64,000 nt of DNA from Enterobacter cloacae complex sp. ECNIH7 (GCF_002208095.1 NZ_CP017990.1:1798001-1862000), one strand, 5' to 3'. Shown: positions 7,044 through 16,600, counted from the stretch's first letter. The notes: a model not told the origin generated them from the letters alone. Numbers and translations are program-made.

Positions 7044-8347
7044 TGAAAAAAAACAAACGGCCAGGCAGGGTGAAAAGCGCTCTGCTTAACTGGCTTGGTG
7101 TGCCTATCAGCCTGACTACCGGCACGTTCTGGGAGGAATGGTTTGGCACCAGCAGCAGCGGAAAGGTGGTCACGGCCGATAAAGCCATCCAGCTATCGGC
7201 TGTGTGGGCATGCGTAAGGCTGTTAAGCGAGTCTATTTCAACCCTTCCGCTGAAAATATACGTTCGACAGCCTGACGGTTCGCGCAAAGCGGCAACCGAT
7301 CATCCGGCCTATTCGATACTGTGCCGCCGCCCCAATTCAGAAATGACACCATCACGCTTTATGTTGATGGTGGTCGCCAGTATTTGCCTGCGCGGGAACG
7401 CCTTCATTGAGAAGAAATTCATCGCAAACCGCCTGGTTTCGCTGGTGCCTTTACTGCCGCAGAACATGGTGGTTAAACGTCTCACTACCGGGGTGCTGGA
7501 ATACAAATACACTGAAAACGGAAACGAGCGCGTCATTCCGGTCAAAAACATCATGCACATTCGCGGGTTCGGTCTGGACGGTGTTTGCGGCATGATGCCA
7601 ATGAAGACTGGCCGGGATGTGATCGGTTCAGCAATGGCCGTTGAAGAGTCCGCGGCGAAGATATTCGAACAGGGCCTGCAGAGTTCAGGATTCCTCTCTT
7701 CTGATAAAGCTCTGGATGATACTCAACGTGAAAAACTTCGCGGTTACATGGCGGCGTTTACCGGTTCGAAAAACGCCGGGAAAATCATGGTTCTTGAGGG
7801 TGGTTTGACGTACCAGGGCGTTACCATGAACCCGGAAGATGCTCAGATGCTCGAAAGCCGCGCATTTAGCATTGAGGAGATCTGCCGCTGGTTTCGCGTG
7901 CCGCCTTTCATGGTTGGTCACACCACGAAACAAAGCAGTTGGGCATCCAGCCTGGAAGGTATGAACCTGCAGTTTCTGACTCATACACTTCGACCGCTGC
8001 TGGTGAATATTGAGCAGGAAATTGGCCGGTGCTTACTCGACAGCGATGACGAAGTGTTTGCAGAATTCTCCGTTGAAGGACTGCTGCGCGCCGACAGCGC
8101 GGGTCGTGCTGCTTACTATACCAGCGCGCTTCAGAATGGCTGGATGTCCCGTAATGATGTTCGCCGTCTGGAGAACATGCCGCCAATTGAAGGGGGCGAT
8201 ATTTACACCGTTCAGCTCAACCTGACGCAACTGAAAAATCTCGAAAGCAGCAACCCTGCTGTTCAGGCATTAGCCCTGCGAGAGCTGCATAACCACGTAT
8301 TCCCCGATATTTCCTTTGAACAATCTCCGCTGAAACAGGCCGCTTAG
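7043..8347 (+). CDS. Portal protein, HK97 family
   Basis: A 434-residue protein overlapping the large-terminase stop. It forms the dodecameric ring at one capsid vertex through which DNA enters and leaves and to which the connectors attach. Diagnostic stretches are LSAVWACVRLLSESISTLPLKIY near residue 54, HPAYSILCRRPN, and FRVPPFMVGHTTKQSSWASSLE around 285-305, all typical of HK97-like portals. Length is standard, with no sign of interruption. The protease gene begins 13 bases downstream. Confidence 0.95.
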   Translation: MKKNKRPGRVKSALLNWLGVPISLTTGTFWEEWFGTSSSGKVVTADKAIQLSAVWACVRLLSESISTLPLKIYVRQPDGSRKAATDHPAYSILCRRPNSEMTPSRFMLMVVASICLRGNAFIEKKFIANRLVSLVPLLPQNMVVKRLTTGVLEYKYTENGNERVIPVKNIMHIRGFGLDGVCGMMPMKTGRDVIGSAMAVEESAAKIFEQGLQSSGFLSSDKALDDTQREKLRGYMAAFTGSKNAGKIMVLEGGLTYQGVTMNPEDAQMLESRAFSIEEICRWFRVPPFMVGHTTKQSSWASSLEGMNLQFLTHTLRPLLVNIEQEIGRCLLDSDDEVFAEFSVEGLLRADSAGRAAYYTSALQNGWMSRNDVRRLENMPPIEGGDIYTVQLNLTQLKNLESSNPAVQALALRELHNHVFPDISFEQSPLKQAA

Positions 8348-8360
8348 GAGTACTTTCCTG

Positions 8361-9209
8361 ATGAGCAAAAAACAACTTCCGGTAGCACCGGCGGGTCGCC
8401 CCTGCGCGCGCGTTACCTGTGAAACATTACCGTCCGCACTGGACCGCTGGGACGGCGGGATCAAAGCGGCGGCCACCGACGATAACAGCATTTCTGTTTT
8501 TGATGTTATCGGGCAGGACTACTGGGGCGAAGGGGTAACAGCTAAACGTATTGCCGGTGCGCTTCGGGCTATGAACGGCGCCGATGTCACGGTGAATATC
8601 AACTCACCGGGCGGCGACATGTTCGAGGGTCTGGCTATTTATAACCTGCTCCGCGAATACGAAGGCCGTGTAACGGTGAAGGTGCTGGGCATTGCCGCCA
8701 GCGCCGCCTCGATAATTGCGATGGCCGGGGATGATATTCAGATTGGCCGCGGTGCCTTCATGATGATCCACAACTGCTGGGTATACGCGATGGGAAACCG
8801 CCATGATTTTGCAGAACTGGCACAGTCACTGGAACCCTTCGATACCGCTATGGCTGACATCTACGCGGCGCGCTCCGGCCTTGATATGGCCGCTGTACAG
8901 AAGCTGATGGACGCGGAAAGCTATATCGGTGGCAGTGATGCTGTGGCGAAGGGACTGGCAGACAGCCTGCTTTCTGCTGATGCGGTCAGCGACGGCGACG
9001 AATCGCCTGCTGCCGCGCTTCGCAAACTTGATGCATTGCTGGCCAAGACCAACACCCCACGATCTGAGCGCAGAAAACTCATTAAAGCCTTATCCGGTGG
9101 CATGCCTGGCGCTGTCACCACCAACGACGGTACGCCGGGCGCTGCCGAAGACATCAAACCTGAAACCATCAATTCACTTGAAAGCGCCCTGGCGGCGTTA
9201 GTCAAATAA
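8361..9209 (+). CDS. Prohead maturation protease, ClpP-like (S14)
   Basis: A 282-residue serine protease. The ClpP fold is shown by VNINSPGGDMFEGLAIYN (79-96), the nucleophile motif GIAAS (Ser 114) and MMIHN (His 137). It is packaged inside the prohead, removes the N-terminal delta domain of the capsid protein and degrades itself so that the shell can expand. The C-terminal 80 residues are Ala-rich and probably act in scaffolding or targeting. AGGAG at 8347-8351 overlaps the portal stop; the capsid gene follows 9 bases later, as in HK97 gp4-gp5. Confidence 0.93.
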   Translation: MSKKQLPVAPAGRPCARVTCETLPSALDRWDGGIKAAATDDNSISVFDVIGQDYWGEGVTAKRIAGALRAMNGADVTVNINSPGGDMFEGLAIYNLLREYEGRVTVKVLGIAASAASIIAMAGDDIQIGRGAFMMIHNCWVYAMGNRHDFAELAQSLEPFDTAMADIYAARSGLDMAAVQKLMDAESYIGGSDAVAKGLADSLLSADAVSDGDESPAAALRKLDALLAKTNTPRSERRKLIKALSGGMPGAVTTNDGTPGAAEDIKPETINSLESALAALVK

Positions 9210-9218
9210 GGACCCTTT

Positions 9219-10430
9219 ATGTCTGAAGTAAACGATATTCTGAAAAAAGTCACGGCCAGCATTGAAGAGGCAACCGGCAAGTTCAACGCGAAAGCAGAAG
9301 AAGCGGTGAAGGAGGCGCAGAAGTCCGGCAAGCTGTCAGAAGAAACAAAGGCAGCCGTCGATAAAATGGCTTCTGAGTTCAACGCCCTGCGTGAGGCAGA
9401 AAAAACGCTGAAGGCAGCTATGGGCGAACTGGAGCAACATGTTGCCCAGATGCCGCTGGCAAACGCGAAGCACGTTGTGGAATCAATCGGCCAGCAGGTG
9501 ATCTCTGCTGAAGCGTTGAAAACCTTTGCCTCCGGCGTGGAAGGTGGCAAACGTATCAGTATCCCGGTTAAGGCGGCACTGACTTCTGCTGATGTGCCTG
9601 ATGGCGTCGTCGAACCCCAGCGAATTCCGGGCATCGATACGGCACCGAAGCAGCGCCTGTTCATCCGCGATCTGATTGCGCCTGGTCGCACTTCCTCCCC
9701 GGCTATTTTCTGGGTGCAGCAGACGGGCTTCACCAATAACGCGAAAGTGGTTCCTGAAAATACGCAGAAACCATACAGCGAAATTGAGTTCACGCCTAAA
9801 ATCACTGGCGTCAGCACTATCGCCCACCTGTTCAAAGCTTCAAAGCAGATCCTGGATGACTTCGCACAGTTGCAGTCCACCGTTGATGCCGAAATGCGCT
9901 ACGGGCTGAAGTATGCAGAAGAGCAGGAAATTCTCTTCGGTGATGGTACCGGCGTTCATCTGCATGGCATCGTTCCTCAGGCATCCGCTTTTAATCCGGC
10001 GTTCACTGTCGAACAGCAGAGCGGGATTGATGATCTGCGTCTGGCAATGTTGCAGGCGCAGCTGGCGCGCTTCCCTGCATCCGGTCACGTTCTTCACTTC
10101 ATTGACTGGGCGCGGATCGAGCTGACAAAAGACAGCCTGGGCCGTTACATCCTGGCAAACCCGGCGGCACTGACTGGCCCGACACTGTGGGGTCTACCGG
10201 TTGTTGCAACGGAAGCGGCAGCCTTCCAGGGGAAATTCCTGACCGGTGCATTCAACGCTGGCGCGCAAATCTTCGACCGCGAAGATGCGAACGTGGTGAT
10301 CTCCACGGAGAACGCCGACGACTTCGAGAAAAACATGATCACCATCCGTTGCGAAGAACGTCTGGCGCTGGCTGTGAAACGCCCTGAGGCGTTCGTGTAC
10401 GGTTCATTCAGCACCGGCGCGGGTAGCTGA
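9219..10430 (+). CDS. Major capsid protein, HK97 fold
   Basis: A 403-residue coat protein. The first about 105 residues are charged and helical (repeats of EEA, AEKTLKAAMGELEQH), matching the coiled-coil delta domain that serves as internal scaffold and is removed by the upstream protease. The mature part contains the recognisable N-arm and spine region (RLFIRDLIAPGRTSSPAIFW) and the E-loop/P-domain segments of HK97-like coats. Whether covalent cross-linking occurs cannot be judged here. A UUCG-loop terminator follows directly, which probably keeps this highly expressed gene at higher transcript level than those downstream. Confidence 0.95.
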   Translation: MSEVNDILKKVTASIEEATGKFNAKAEEAVKEAQKSGKLSEETKAAVDKMASEFNALREAEKTLKAAMGELEQHVAQMPLANAKHVVESIGQQVISAEALKTFASGVEGGKRISIPVKAALTSADVPDGVVEPQRIPGIDTAPKQRLFIRDLIAPGRTSSPAIFWVQQTGFTNNAKVVPENTQKPYSEIEFTPKITGVSTIAHLFKASKQILDDFAQLQSTVDAEMRYGLKYAEEQEILFGDGTGVHLHGIVPQASAFNPAFTVEQQSGIDDLRLAMLQAQLARFPASGHVLHFIDWARIELTKDSLGRYILANPAALTGPTLWGLPVVATEAAAFQGKFLTGAFNAGAQIFDREDANVVISTENADDFEKNMITIRCEERLALAVKRPEAFVYGSFSTGAGS

Positions 10431-10439
10431 TAAATATTG

Positions 10440-10461
10440 CGGCCTTCGGGCCGTTTTTTTT
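10440..10461 (+). terminator. UUCG-loop terminator after the capsid gene
   Basis: CGGCC-TTCG-GGCCG stem-loop followed by eight T. Placed 9 bases after the capsid stop and 12 before the next gene, inside the late operon. Confidence 0.85.
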
Positions 10462-10473
10462 CGGGGCAAACAA

Positions 10474-10800
10474 ATGATTGATCAAGATGTGGTGAAACAG
10501 CACTGCCGAATTGATACCGACTTTACCGGTGATGATGCCCTGCTGACTTTATACACCGGAGCGGCGGCGCGGTACGTCCAGACATGGACAAGGCGAACGC
10601 TCTATGAAAATCAAAGCTCCCCTGGCTACGCAGACGATCCGGACCCGATTCTACTGAATGATGATGTTAAAGCGGCCATGTTACTGCTGATAGGTCACTG
10701 GTATGCCAACAGAGAATCAGTTGCCGTCGGTCAGACCGTTGCAGAGGTCCCGTTTGCAGTTGAAGCCCTGCTGCAGCCATACCGAATTTACGGGGTATAG
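10474..10800 (+). CDS. Head-tail connector protein (HK97 gp6-like)
   Basis: A 108-residue, largely helical protein: IDQDVVKQHCRIDTDFTGDDALLTLYTGAAARYVQTWT is the typical opening of gp6-like connectors, followed by DVKAAMLLLIGHWYANRE and a C-terminal LLQPYRI motif. Such proteins form a ring under the portal and begin the neck to which the tail joins. First gene after the capsid terminator and the start of a tight series of small neck genes. Confidence 0.88.
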   Translation: MIDQDVVKQHCRIDTDFTGDDALLTLYTGAAARYVQTWTRRTLYENQSSPGYADDPDPILLNDDVKAAMLLLIGHWYANRESVAVGQTVAEVPFAVEALLQPYRIYGV

Positions 10801-10809
10801 GAGGACTTT

Positions 10810-11148
10810 ATGCAGGCCGGAAGACTGAGAGACAGGGTGGTGGTTCAGAACATCACAACATCCAGAGATCCTTCTGGCCAGCCTGTTGAAACATGGCATG
10901 ACGGCGCAGAAACCTGGGCAGAAGTAAAGGGTATTAGTGGGCGCGAGCTGGTAGCCGCTGGTGCTGAAACCGCAGTCGCCACTATCAGGGTATGGACACG
11001 ATTTCGTAGCGATATAACTGCTGCGTCCAGACTCATGGTTATGACTGGCGCGTTCAAGGGGGCCATTTTGAATATCATTGGTCCGCCAATCCCTGACTCT
11101 CGCGGTGTTCAGCTCGAAATTCTTTGCAAACAGGGTACCGAAAAATGA
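10810..11148 (+). CDS. Head closure (stopper) protein
   Basis: A 112-residue beta-rich protein with AGGAGG at 10800-10805. The opening QAGRLRDRVVVQNITTSRDPSGQPVETW, followed by WAEVKGISGRE and FRSDITAASRLMV, is the standard pattern of SPP1 gp16-like head closure proteins, which seal the connector after packaging and form the interface with the tail. The stop overlaps the next ATG (ATGA at 11145-11148). Confidence 0.9.
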   Translation: MQAGRLRDRVVVQNITTSRDPSGQPVETWHDGAETWAEVKGISGRELVAAGAETAVATIRVWTRFRSDITAASRLMVMTGAFKGAILNIIGPPIPDSRGVQLEILCKQGTEK

Positions 11149-11594
11149 TTGAGACGAGCCTCGATTTTTCCGGGCTGAATGACATCGCAAAGGATCTGGA
11201 GGCGCTTAGCCGCGCTGAAAACAACAAGGTTCTGCGTGATGCCACGCGCGCTGGCGCCGAAGTGCTTAAGGAAGAAGTGATCGCCCGCGCGCCGGTGCGT
11301 ACCGGGAAACTGAAAAAAAACGTGGTGGTAGTGACCCAAAAAAGCCGCCGCCGCGGGGAAATTTCTTCCGGTGTCCACATTCGTGGTGTTAACCCGCGCA
11401 CCGGGAACAGCGATAACACGATGAAGGCAAATAACCCGAGAAACGCCTTTTACTGGCGATTCGTCGAAATGGGTACCGTTAACATGCCGCCGCACCCTTT
11501 CATTCGTCCCGCGTTCGATGTACGCCAGGAGCAGGCGACGGAGGTCGCAATCAGGCGCATGAACCAGGCCATTGACGAGGCATTAAGCAAATGA
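11145..11594 (+). CDS. HK97 gp10-like neck/tail-terminator family protein
   Basis: A 149-residue protein; ATG 11145 is chosen because it overlaps the upstream stop. The N-terminal helix (FSGLNDIAKDLEALSRAENNKVLRDATRAGAEVLKEE) and the following APVRTGKLKKNVVV motif are diagnostic of the HK97-gp10 family, with PHPFIRPAFD near the C-terminus. These proteins sit at the head-tail joint. The stop overlaps the next gene (ATGA at 11591-11594), continuing the coupled neck series. Confidence 0.9.
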   Translation: MIETSLDFSGLNDIAKDLEALSRAENNKVLRDATRAGAEVLKEEVIARAPVRTGKLKKNVVVVTQKSRRRGEISSGVHIRGVNPRTGNSDNTMKANNPRNAFYWRFVEMGTVNMPPHPFIRPAFDVRQEQATEVAIRRMNQAIDEALSK

Positions 11595-11938
11595 CGGAAG
11601 ACGATCTCTATCCTCTGCTGGCGCCGCTGGCCGGAGGGCAGGTTTATCCCTACGTTGCCCCACTCGGCAGTGACGGGAAGCCTTCAGTCTCTCCGCCCTG
11701 GGTAATTTTCTCGATTATTACCGACGTGGCCGCAGACGTTCTTTGCGGTCAGGCTGAATCTGCCGTTTCTGTGCAGGTTGATGTCTATTCCAGCACCATC
11801 GCCGAAGCGCGCACGATCAGGAATATGGCGCTTGATGCTCTGCAGGTGCTGAAGCCGGAAAGCATTGTGAAAACGCCGGGCTATGAGCCTGATCAGCGCT
11901 ATCACCGGGCAACGCTGGAATTTCAGGTAACCGTTTAA
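11591..11938 (+). CDS. Tail completion protein (DUF3168 / gp17-like)
   Basis: A 115-residue protein overlapping the preceding gene by 4 bases. YPLLAPLAGGQVYPYVAPL, followed by PPWVIFSII and VQVDVYSSTIAEARTI, matches DUF3168 tail terminator proteins, which cap the tail tube and define the tail end that docks to the head. A terminator hairpin lies 19 bases after its stop. Confidence 0.88.
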   Translation: MTEDDLYPLLAPLAGGQVYPYVAPLGSDGKPSVSPPWVIFSIITDVAADVLCGQAESAVSVQVDVYSSTIAEARTIRNMALDALQVLKPESIVKTPGYEPDQRYHRATLEFQVTV

Positions 11939-11956
11939 CCTTACCCACCATAACAT

Positions 11957-11979
11957 ACCGCCCCGGCGGTCTTTTTTTT
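11957..11979 (+). terminator. Terminator before the tail tube gene
   Basis: ACCGC / GCGGT stem (11957-11961 with 11966-11970) followed by C and eight T. Another internal terminator in the late operon. Confidence 0.75.
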
Positions 11980-11992
11980 ATCTGGAGAAACC

Positions 11993-12463
11993 ATGACCAG
12001 TAAGTATGAAGTTACAAAGGGGATGACCTTTGCCGTCTCCGACGCACCGGTAACCGCCGAGGATTTTAACGCCTCAGGTTTCCCGGGTGCTGGTGTTACC
12101 TGGCTGGAAGCAGCCTGTGCAACAAAGGAGATCACCTTCACCGGCGGGCAGAAAGGGGATATCGACGTAACCACGCTGTGCTCAACTGAACAGGAGCAAA
12201 CCAACGGCCTCGCCGCGCCTGCTGAAATGAGCATTACCCGTAACTGGGTTGGCGATGAAGCAGCACAGGAGGCACTGCAGACCGCTTACGAAAATGACGA
12301 ACTGCGCGCGCTGCGCGTGGTATTCCCGTCTGGCAACGGTTTCTACGTGCTGGTTGAGGTGCGCCAGAGCTCATGGTCTGCTGCAACCTCTTCCGTTGTT
12401 GGTGCTACATATTCTCTGCGTGTACGCGGCAAACCTAAACGCATCTACGCGTCTGGTTCCTGA
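11993..12463 (+). CDS. Major tail tube protein
   Basis: A 156-residue protein flanked by terminators on both sides, a layout typical of the most abundant tail protein. The pattern KEITFTGGQKGDIDVTTLCSTEQEQTNGL, followed by SITRNWVGDEAAQEAL and RALRVVFPSGNGFYVLVEV, is that of lambda gpV/HK97-like tube proteins, which stack as hexameric rings around the tape measure. ATG 11993 follows CTGGAGAAACC. Confidence 0.88.
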   Translation: MTSKYEVTKGMTFAVSDAPVTAEDFNASGFPGAGVTWLEAACATKEITFTGGQKGDIDVTTLCSTEQEQTNGLAAPAEMSITRNWVGDEAAQEALQTAYENDELRALRVVFPSGNGFYVLVEVRQSSWSAATSSVVGATYSLRVRGKPKRIYASGS

Positions 12464-12484
12464 GCGGCTTCGGCCGCTTTTTTT
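12463..12484 (+). terminator. UUCG-loop terminator after the tail tube gene
   Basis: AGCGGC-TTCG-GCCGCT stem-loop followed by seven T, beginning at the last base of the stop codon. Same type as after the capsid gene. Confidence 0.85.
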
Positions 12485-12517
12485 ATCCCTCCGATCATGT
12501 AACAAGAGAAAAATGAA

Positions 12518-12919
12518 ATGCCGCAAAAAACATCACAGAATTCATTACGCAACGTGGCGCTTACAGCATCGAAAGCCTATCGCACCAAAGAAGGTATTAC
12601 GGTCCCTGAATGGGATGGCGCAAAGGTAACGCTGCGTGAACCCTCTGGAGATGCCTGGGTGAAATTCCGGGAGATCGTTAATCCCCAGCTCACCGAGGGC
12701 GAAGAGGCGCCGACGTTGACAGAGGCGGAAAAATTTCTGCGCAATAAAGAGGCCGATGTGGTTCTGTTTATTGACGTTCTGCTGGATGAAAACGGCGAGC
12801 GCGTATTCAGCTATGAAGATCAGGAGCAGGTATCTAAAATTTATGGTCCTGTGCATGCGCGCCTGTTGGCTCAGGCCCTCAACCTTGGGATGAGTCAGGA
12901 AGAAGCGGGAAAGCCGTAA
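12518..12919 (+). CDS. Tail assembly chaperone, short form (lambda G-like)
   Basis: A 133-residue acidic protein. It lies exactly between tube and tape measure, where lambda encodes G. The final codons are GCG GGA AAG CCG TAA and contain GGGAAAG (12907-12913) in the X XXY YYZ register, so a fraction of ribosomes slip -1 and read on into the next frame. In lambda the G and G-T proteins in a fixed ratio coat the tape measure protein and recruit the tube; neither is in the virion. Sequence similarity to lambda G is not obvious by eye, so the call rests on place, length and slip site. Confidence 0.85.
   Translation: MPQKTSQNSLRNVALTASKAYRTKEGITVPEWDGAKVTLREPSGDAWVKFREIVNPQLTEGEEAPTLTEAEKFLRNKEADVVLFIDVLLDENGERVFSYEDQEQVSKIYGPVHARLLAQALNLGMSQEEAGKP
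12907..12913 (+). promoter_or_regulatory. Programmed -1 frameshift slip site GGGAAAG
   Basis: GGGAAAG read as G GGA AAG in the upstream frame, 3 bases before the stop codon. It is the same heptamer used by lambda G/GT. Slippage moves ribosomes from AAG onto GCC at 12913-12915. Confidence 0.88.
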
Positions 12920-13206
12920 AGCAGCCGCTGACCTTCTTCATGATGTCGCTGGCGCTCCGGTTGGGACGTACTCTCCACGAACTGCGCCAGACCATGACCG
13001 CCAGCGAGCTCAAAATGTGGATCGAGTTCGACCGCATCAGCCCGATTGGTGACTGGCGCGCCGATGCACAGGCGGCACAGATCTCCGTTGCAATGCTGAA
13101 CTCTCAGGGCGGGAAATTCACTATCCCTGACGTGATGCTGAAATGGGGTGAGCAGGAAGAAGACAGGGAGATCAGCGAGCTGGAGGAATGGATGTCTGCT
13201 TTATAA
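12913..13206 (+). CDS. Tail assembly chaperone extension (T domain, made as G-T fusion)
   Basis: An open frame in the -1 register that runs through the slip site and adds 97 residues (AVKQPLTFFMMSLALRLGRTLHELRQ...) to the first 132 residues of the upstream protein, for a fusion of 229 residues. An ATG at 12940 exists but lacks a ribosome site, so frameshifting is the likely route. LRLGRTLHELRQTMTASELKMWIEFDRISPIG is characteristic of gpT-like (DUF4035) domains, which bind the tube protein during assembly. Confidence 0.85.
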   Translation, partial: AVKQPLTFFMMSLALRLGRTLHELRQTMTASELKMWIEFDRISPIGDWRADAQAAQISVAMLNSQGGKFTIPDVMLKWGEQEEDREISELEEWMSAL

Positions 13207-13280
13207 ATCTTCATTAATTAGTGACATTATTCGTTCCAATTATTAGGATTGCCATCGTAACTTTAAACTTGGGGGCAGTC

Positions 13281-13622
13281 ATGGAATTTTTACTGGTAGC
13301 TATAGTAATTGGTCTCATCCCTGCGTTAATAGCGCAAAGTAAAGGGAGGTCATTTTTTGCTTGGTGGGTTTACGGAGCGTTGCTATTTATTATTGCGCTA
13401 GTGCATTCAATTCTTATAAAGAAAGATCCACACTTCGAAGAAAAAAATATGTTGGATGATGGCATGAAGAAATGCCCTTTTTGCGCAGAGCTAATCAAGA
13501 GTGAGGCAGTGAAATGTAAGCACTGTGGTAGTGATCTCACATCTTCTTCTGAAAGCAGTCATCCTGTGAAAAGCGAAGAAGAATATCTTGAAGAGGCCAG
13601 AAAAAAGGCTGGGCTGTCATAG
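13281..13622 (+). CDS. Zinc-ribbon membrane protein inserted in the tail operon
   Basis: A 113-residue protein; ATG 13281 is chosen over an in-frame start at 13221 because GGGGG lies 6 bases upstream and the protein then begins with a membrane helix. Two hydrophobic segments (EFLLVAIVIGLIPALIAQ, then FFAWWVYGALLFIIALVHSIL) are followed by a cytosolic zinc ribbon CPFCAELIKSEAVKCKHCG with four Cys in two CxxC pairs, then a charged tail. This helix-helix-ribbon layout occurs in many uncharacterised bacterial and phage proteins. It is AT-rich compared with its neighbours, breaks the normal chaperone-tape measure adjacency and is followed by its own terminator, all of which mark a moron. Role unknown. 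Confidence 0.75.
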   Translation: MEFLLVAIVIGLIPALIAQSKGRSFFAWWVYGALLFIIALVHSILIKKDPHFEEKNMLDDGMKKCPFCAELIKSEAVKCKHCGSDLTSSSESSHPVKSEEEYLEEARKKAGLS

Positions 13623-13640
13623 ATAAGTTAAATTAAAACA

Positions 13641-13665
13641 AACCTCGCAACTGCGGGGTTTTTTT
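13641..13665 (+). terminator. Terminator after the zinc-ribbon gene
   Basis: AACCTCGC / GCGGGGTT stem (one G-U pair) with AACT loop and a run of T to 13665, ending just before the tape measure start. Confidence 0.85.
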
Positions 13666-13676
13666 ATGGGTGAAAT

Positions 13677-16600
13677 ATGGCAACACTCCGTGAATTGATC
13701 ATAAAAATTTCTGCCAATTCCTCCTCCTTCCAGACAGAGATTTCCCGCGCATCTCGCATGGGAACGGATTACTACCGCACTATGGAGCAGGGCGGGAAAA
13801 AAGCTGCAGCGGCCACGCGTGAAACTCAGCGTTCTTTGGCTGACCTGAATTCTCAACTTGCAACCGTGCGATCTTCTGCTGCCGGGCTTGCCGGTGCGTG
13901 GGCTGGTGCATTTGCCACGCATCAGCTGATCGCGTTTTCCGACACATGGAACCAACTGAATGGACGCCTTCGCCTAGCTTCTTCTTCCAGCGATGATTAC
14001 GTGGAATCACAGCGCGTGCTCATGGAGATCAGCCAACGCACTGGAACATCCCTCGAAGCGAACAGCAACCTTTACAGCCGAATTGCACAGTCCCTGCGTG
14101 ATGCTGGTTACGCTTCTGCTGACGTCGCAAAAGTGACGGAAACCGTTGCAACCTCGCTGAAGCTGTCTGGCGCCAGTACGGAGGAGGCGAGTTCTGTTAT
14201 CACACAGTTGAGTCAGGCGCTGGGCTCCGGCGTTCTGCGAGGAGAAGAATTCAACTCCATTATGGAGAACGGCGGCCGCCTGGCGAAACTGCTGGCTGAT
14301 GGGCTTGGCACCACTGTTGGCGGTTTGCGTAATATGGCCAACAATGGCGAGCTGACTACAGATAAGATCGTTCCGTTGCTGACCAACGTCGAGATTCTGC
14401 GCAAAGAGTTCGACACTCTCCCGGCATCAATCAGCGGATCTGCACAGAAAGTACAAAACGCCTTTCTCGCCTGGGTCGGCGGTGCGAACGATGCTGTTGG
14501 TGCATCCTCCGCGCTTTCTGGTGTGCTGGATGGGCTGGCCAATAACATCGATGATGTGGCTAACACCGCAGGCATTCTGGTTGGTGTTGGGCTGGCCCGT
14601 TATTTTGGGAATATGGTCGGCAGTGTTGGAGAGTCCACACGGGCTGTCCTCGCTAATACAGCTGCCGAAGTCGCACTGGCGCAGGCGCAGGTTCGCGGTG
14701 CACAGGTTAGCGTTGCTGCTGGTCGCCAGGCTGTTTACCGCGCTCAACAGGCACGCGCAGCGGCGACGAGTATTGAGGCTCAGATTGTCGCTGAGCGTAA
14801 TCTTGCCGCAGCTCAGGCATCACTGAATACGGCGCTTGCTGGCAGGGCCTCTGCAGTTAACAACCTCACCAATACAGCCTCGGTCATGTCACGGCTGGGT
14901 AGTGGGGTGCTGGGTATTCTCGGTGGATGGCCTGGAGTAATTATCGGTGCCGGTGCGGCGATGTATGGTTTGTATCAGCACACCCAGCAGGTACACAAGG
15001 AGGCGGTTGGCTTTGCCAATAATCTGGATGAAATAAACGGTAAGCTGCAGCAGATGTCGGTGCTGGGGCTACGCTCTACGGCAGCCGATGCCCGTACATC
15101 ATTACAGGCACAAAAGCAGGACCTGGCCGATCTTGACTCACAAATTGCGAAGGTTAAGGAAAGCCAGGCAGGACTGGCATTAATTCAGGAAAAATATAAT
15201 AAATCCCCACGTTTAACCTACCTGAATACCTTCATGGATCAGGCTGATATAACCGAAAAAAATATTTCTTTAACTGATCGGTTGTCTCAACTTGAATTTG
15301 AAAGAGAGAAGGTCGCCGCAAGAATAGCGGCCACTCAAAAGCTCGTAAATGAGGCGAGCGATCTCGCTACTCAGAGGGCTATACAGCAGGCTGGTGCAAT
15401 TTCCATTTTAAATGGTGCATACAGACTCCTGAATCAAACAATGGCAGTGATCCCAACGGTTGAGCCTAAGTTTGTCAGCCCCATCGTGCCTGTTTCTAAT
15501 GCTACGCCACAACAGCAAACGGCCCTTGACCGAGCACGCCGTGATAACGAGATGGCCAGCCTCAACGGCTTAGAAAAACTCCATCAGCAGCACGTCTATG
15601 AAGCAGAAGATCTGAAGCTGACGGGGGCTCTTTACACCCAGTACATCTACAACAAGGATCAGGCAGCCAAAAAGGATGCGGCAGCAGCTGAGGCCAAAAA
15701 GACCTCTACGGCTGCTTCGAATGCGCAGAGTAAAGCCGAGCGTGAAGCGGCCAGCACCGCTGAGCAGTATTCCCGTAAGATGGCCGATCTAAGCGTGGCT
15801 ATCGACGTGCAACGCGTGCGGGCAACGGAGGGAGAAAAAGCCTCCGATCTTTATGCGGCTTCCCACCAAGCCGGCACTAAATGGACGGATGAGCAGCGCA
15901 GGGCAATTCAGGCATCGTCTACAGAACTGGCGAAGTGGACCCAAAAGGCTGATGAGAACGTGCGCAAGCAGCGCGAACAGGCTGATGCCCTGAAGGATTT
16001 AACTGAAGCGGCCAGGAAGTTCAGGGACGAGGCTACTCTGACAACTGAAACCAGAGGAATGAGTGATCGCCAGCGCAGCCGGTTCGATGAAACTCAGCAG
16101 ATTGACCGTGTTTTTGCCAAAACTGACGGCGGTACCGAAGCAATCGCACAGCGTGCGGCGGCTCTCGATGCGCTGGACAAAAAATATAAAGCAATCGCTG
16201 CTTCTGAGGCTGACTGGACTGCAGGCGCCGAGAAGGGATTTAAAAACTGGTTTGATACCGCTTCTGATTATTCCTCGCAGACAGCAGACCTTGTGAACAA
16301 CTCAATGACAGGTCTTATCGGAAATATTTCCGATGCTTTATCAGGCAATAAAGTTGACTGGGAGGATTGGTCGAAATCGGTACTGGCTTCTATGCAAAAA
16401 ATTATCCTCAACGCAATGTTGGTCAATTCGTTGAAGTCTGCAGGAGGTGGGGGACTGTTCGGCTCTCTTGGCGGTCTTTTTGGTGGGGGGGATGCAACCT
16501 CTGCAGGAAGTACACCATCAGGCGTATATTCCGGCGCGGCCAGCGGACTGAAGTTTGCCAAAGGCGGCGTCTTTGATTCCCAAAATCTTAGCCATTTCAG

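Noticed and set aside
13221..13280. Longer N-terminus for the zinc-ribbon protein from the in-frame start at 13221
   Set aside because: No ribosome site before 13221, whereas 13281 has one and begins directly with a membrane helix.
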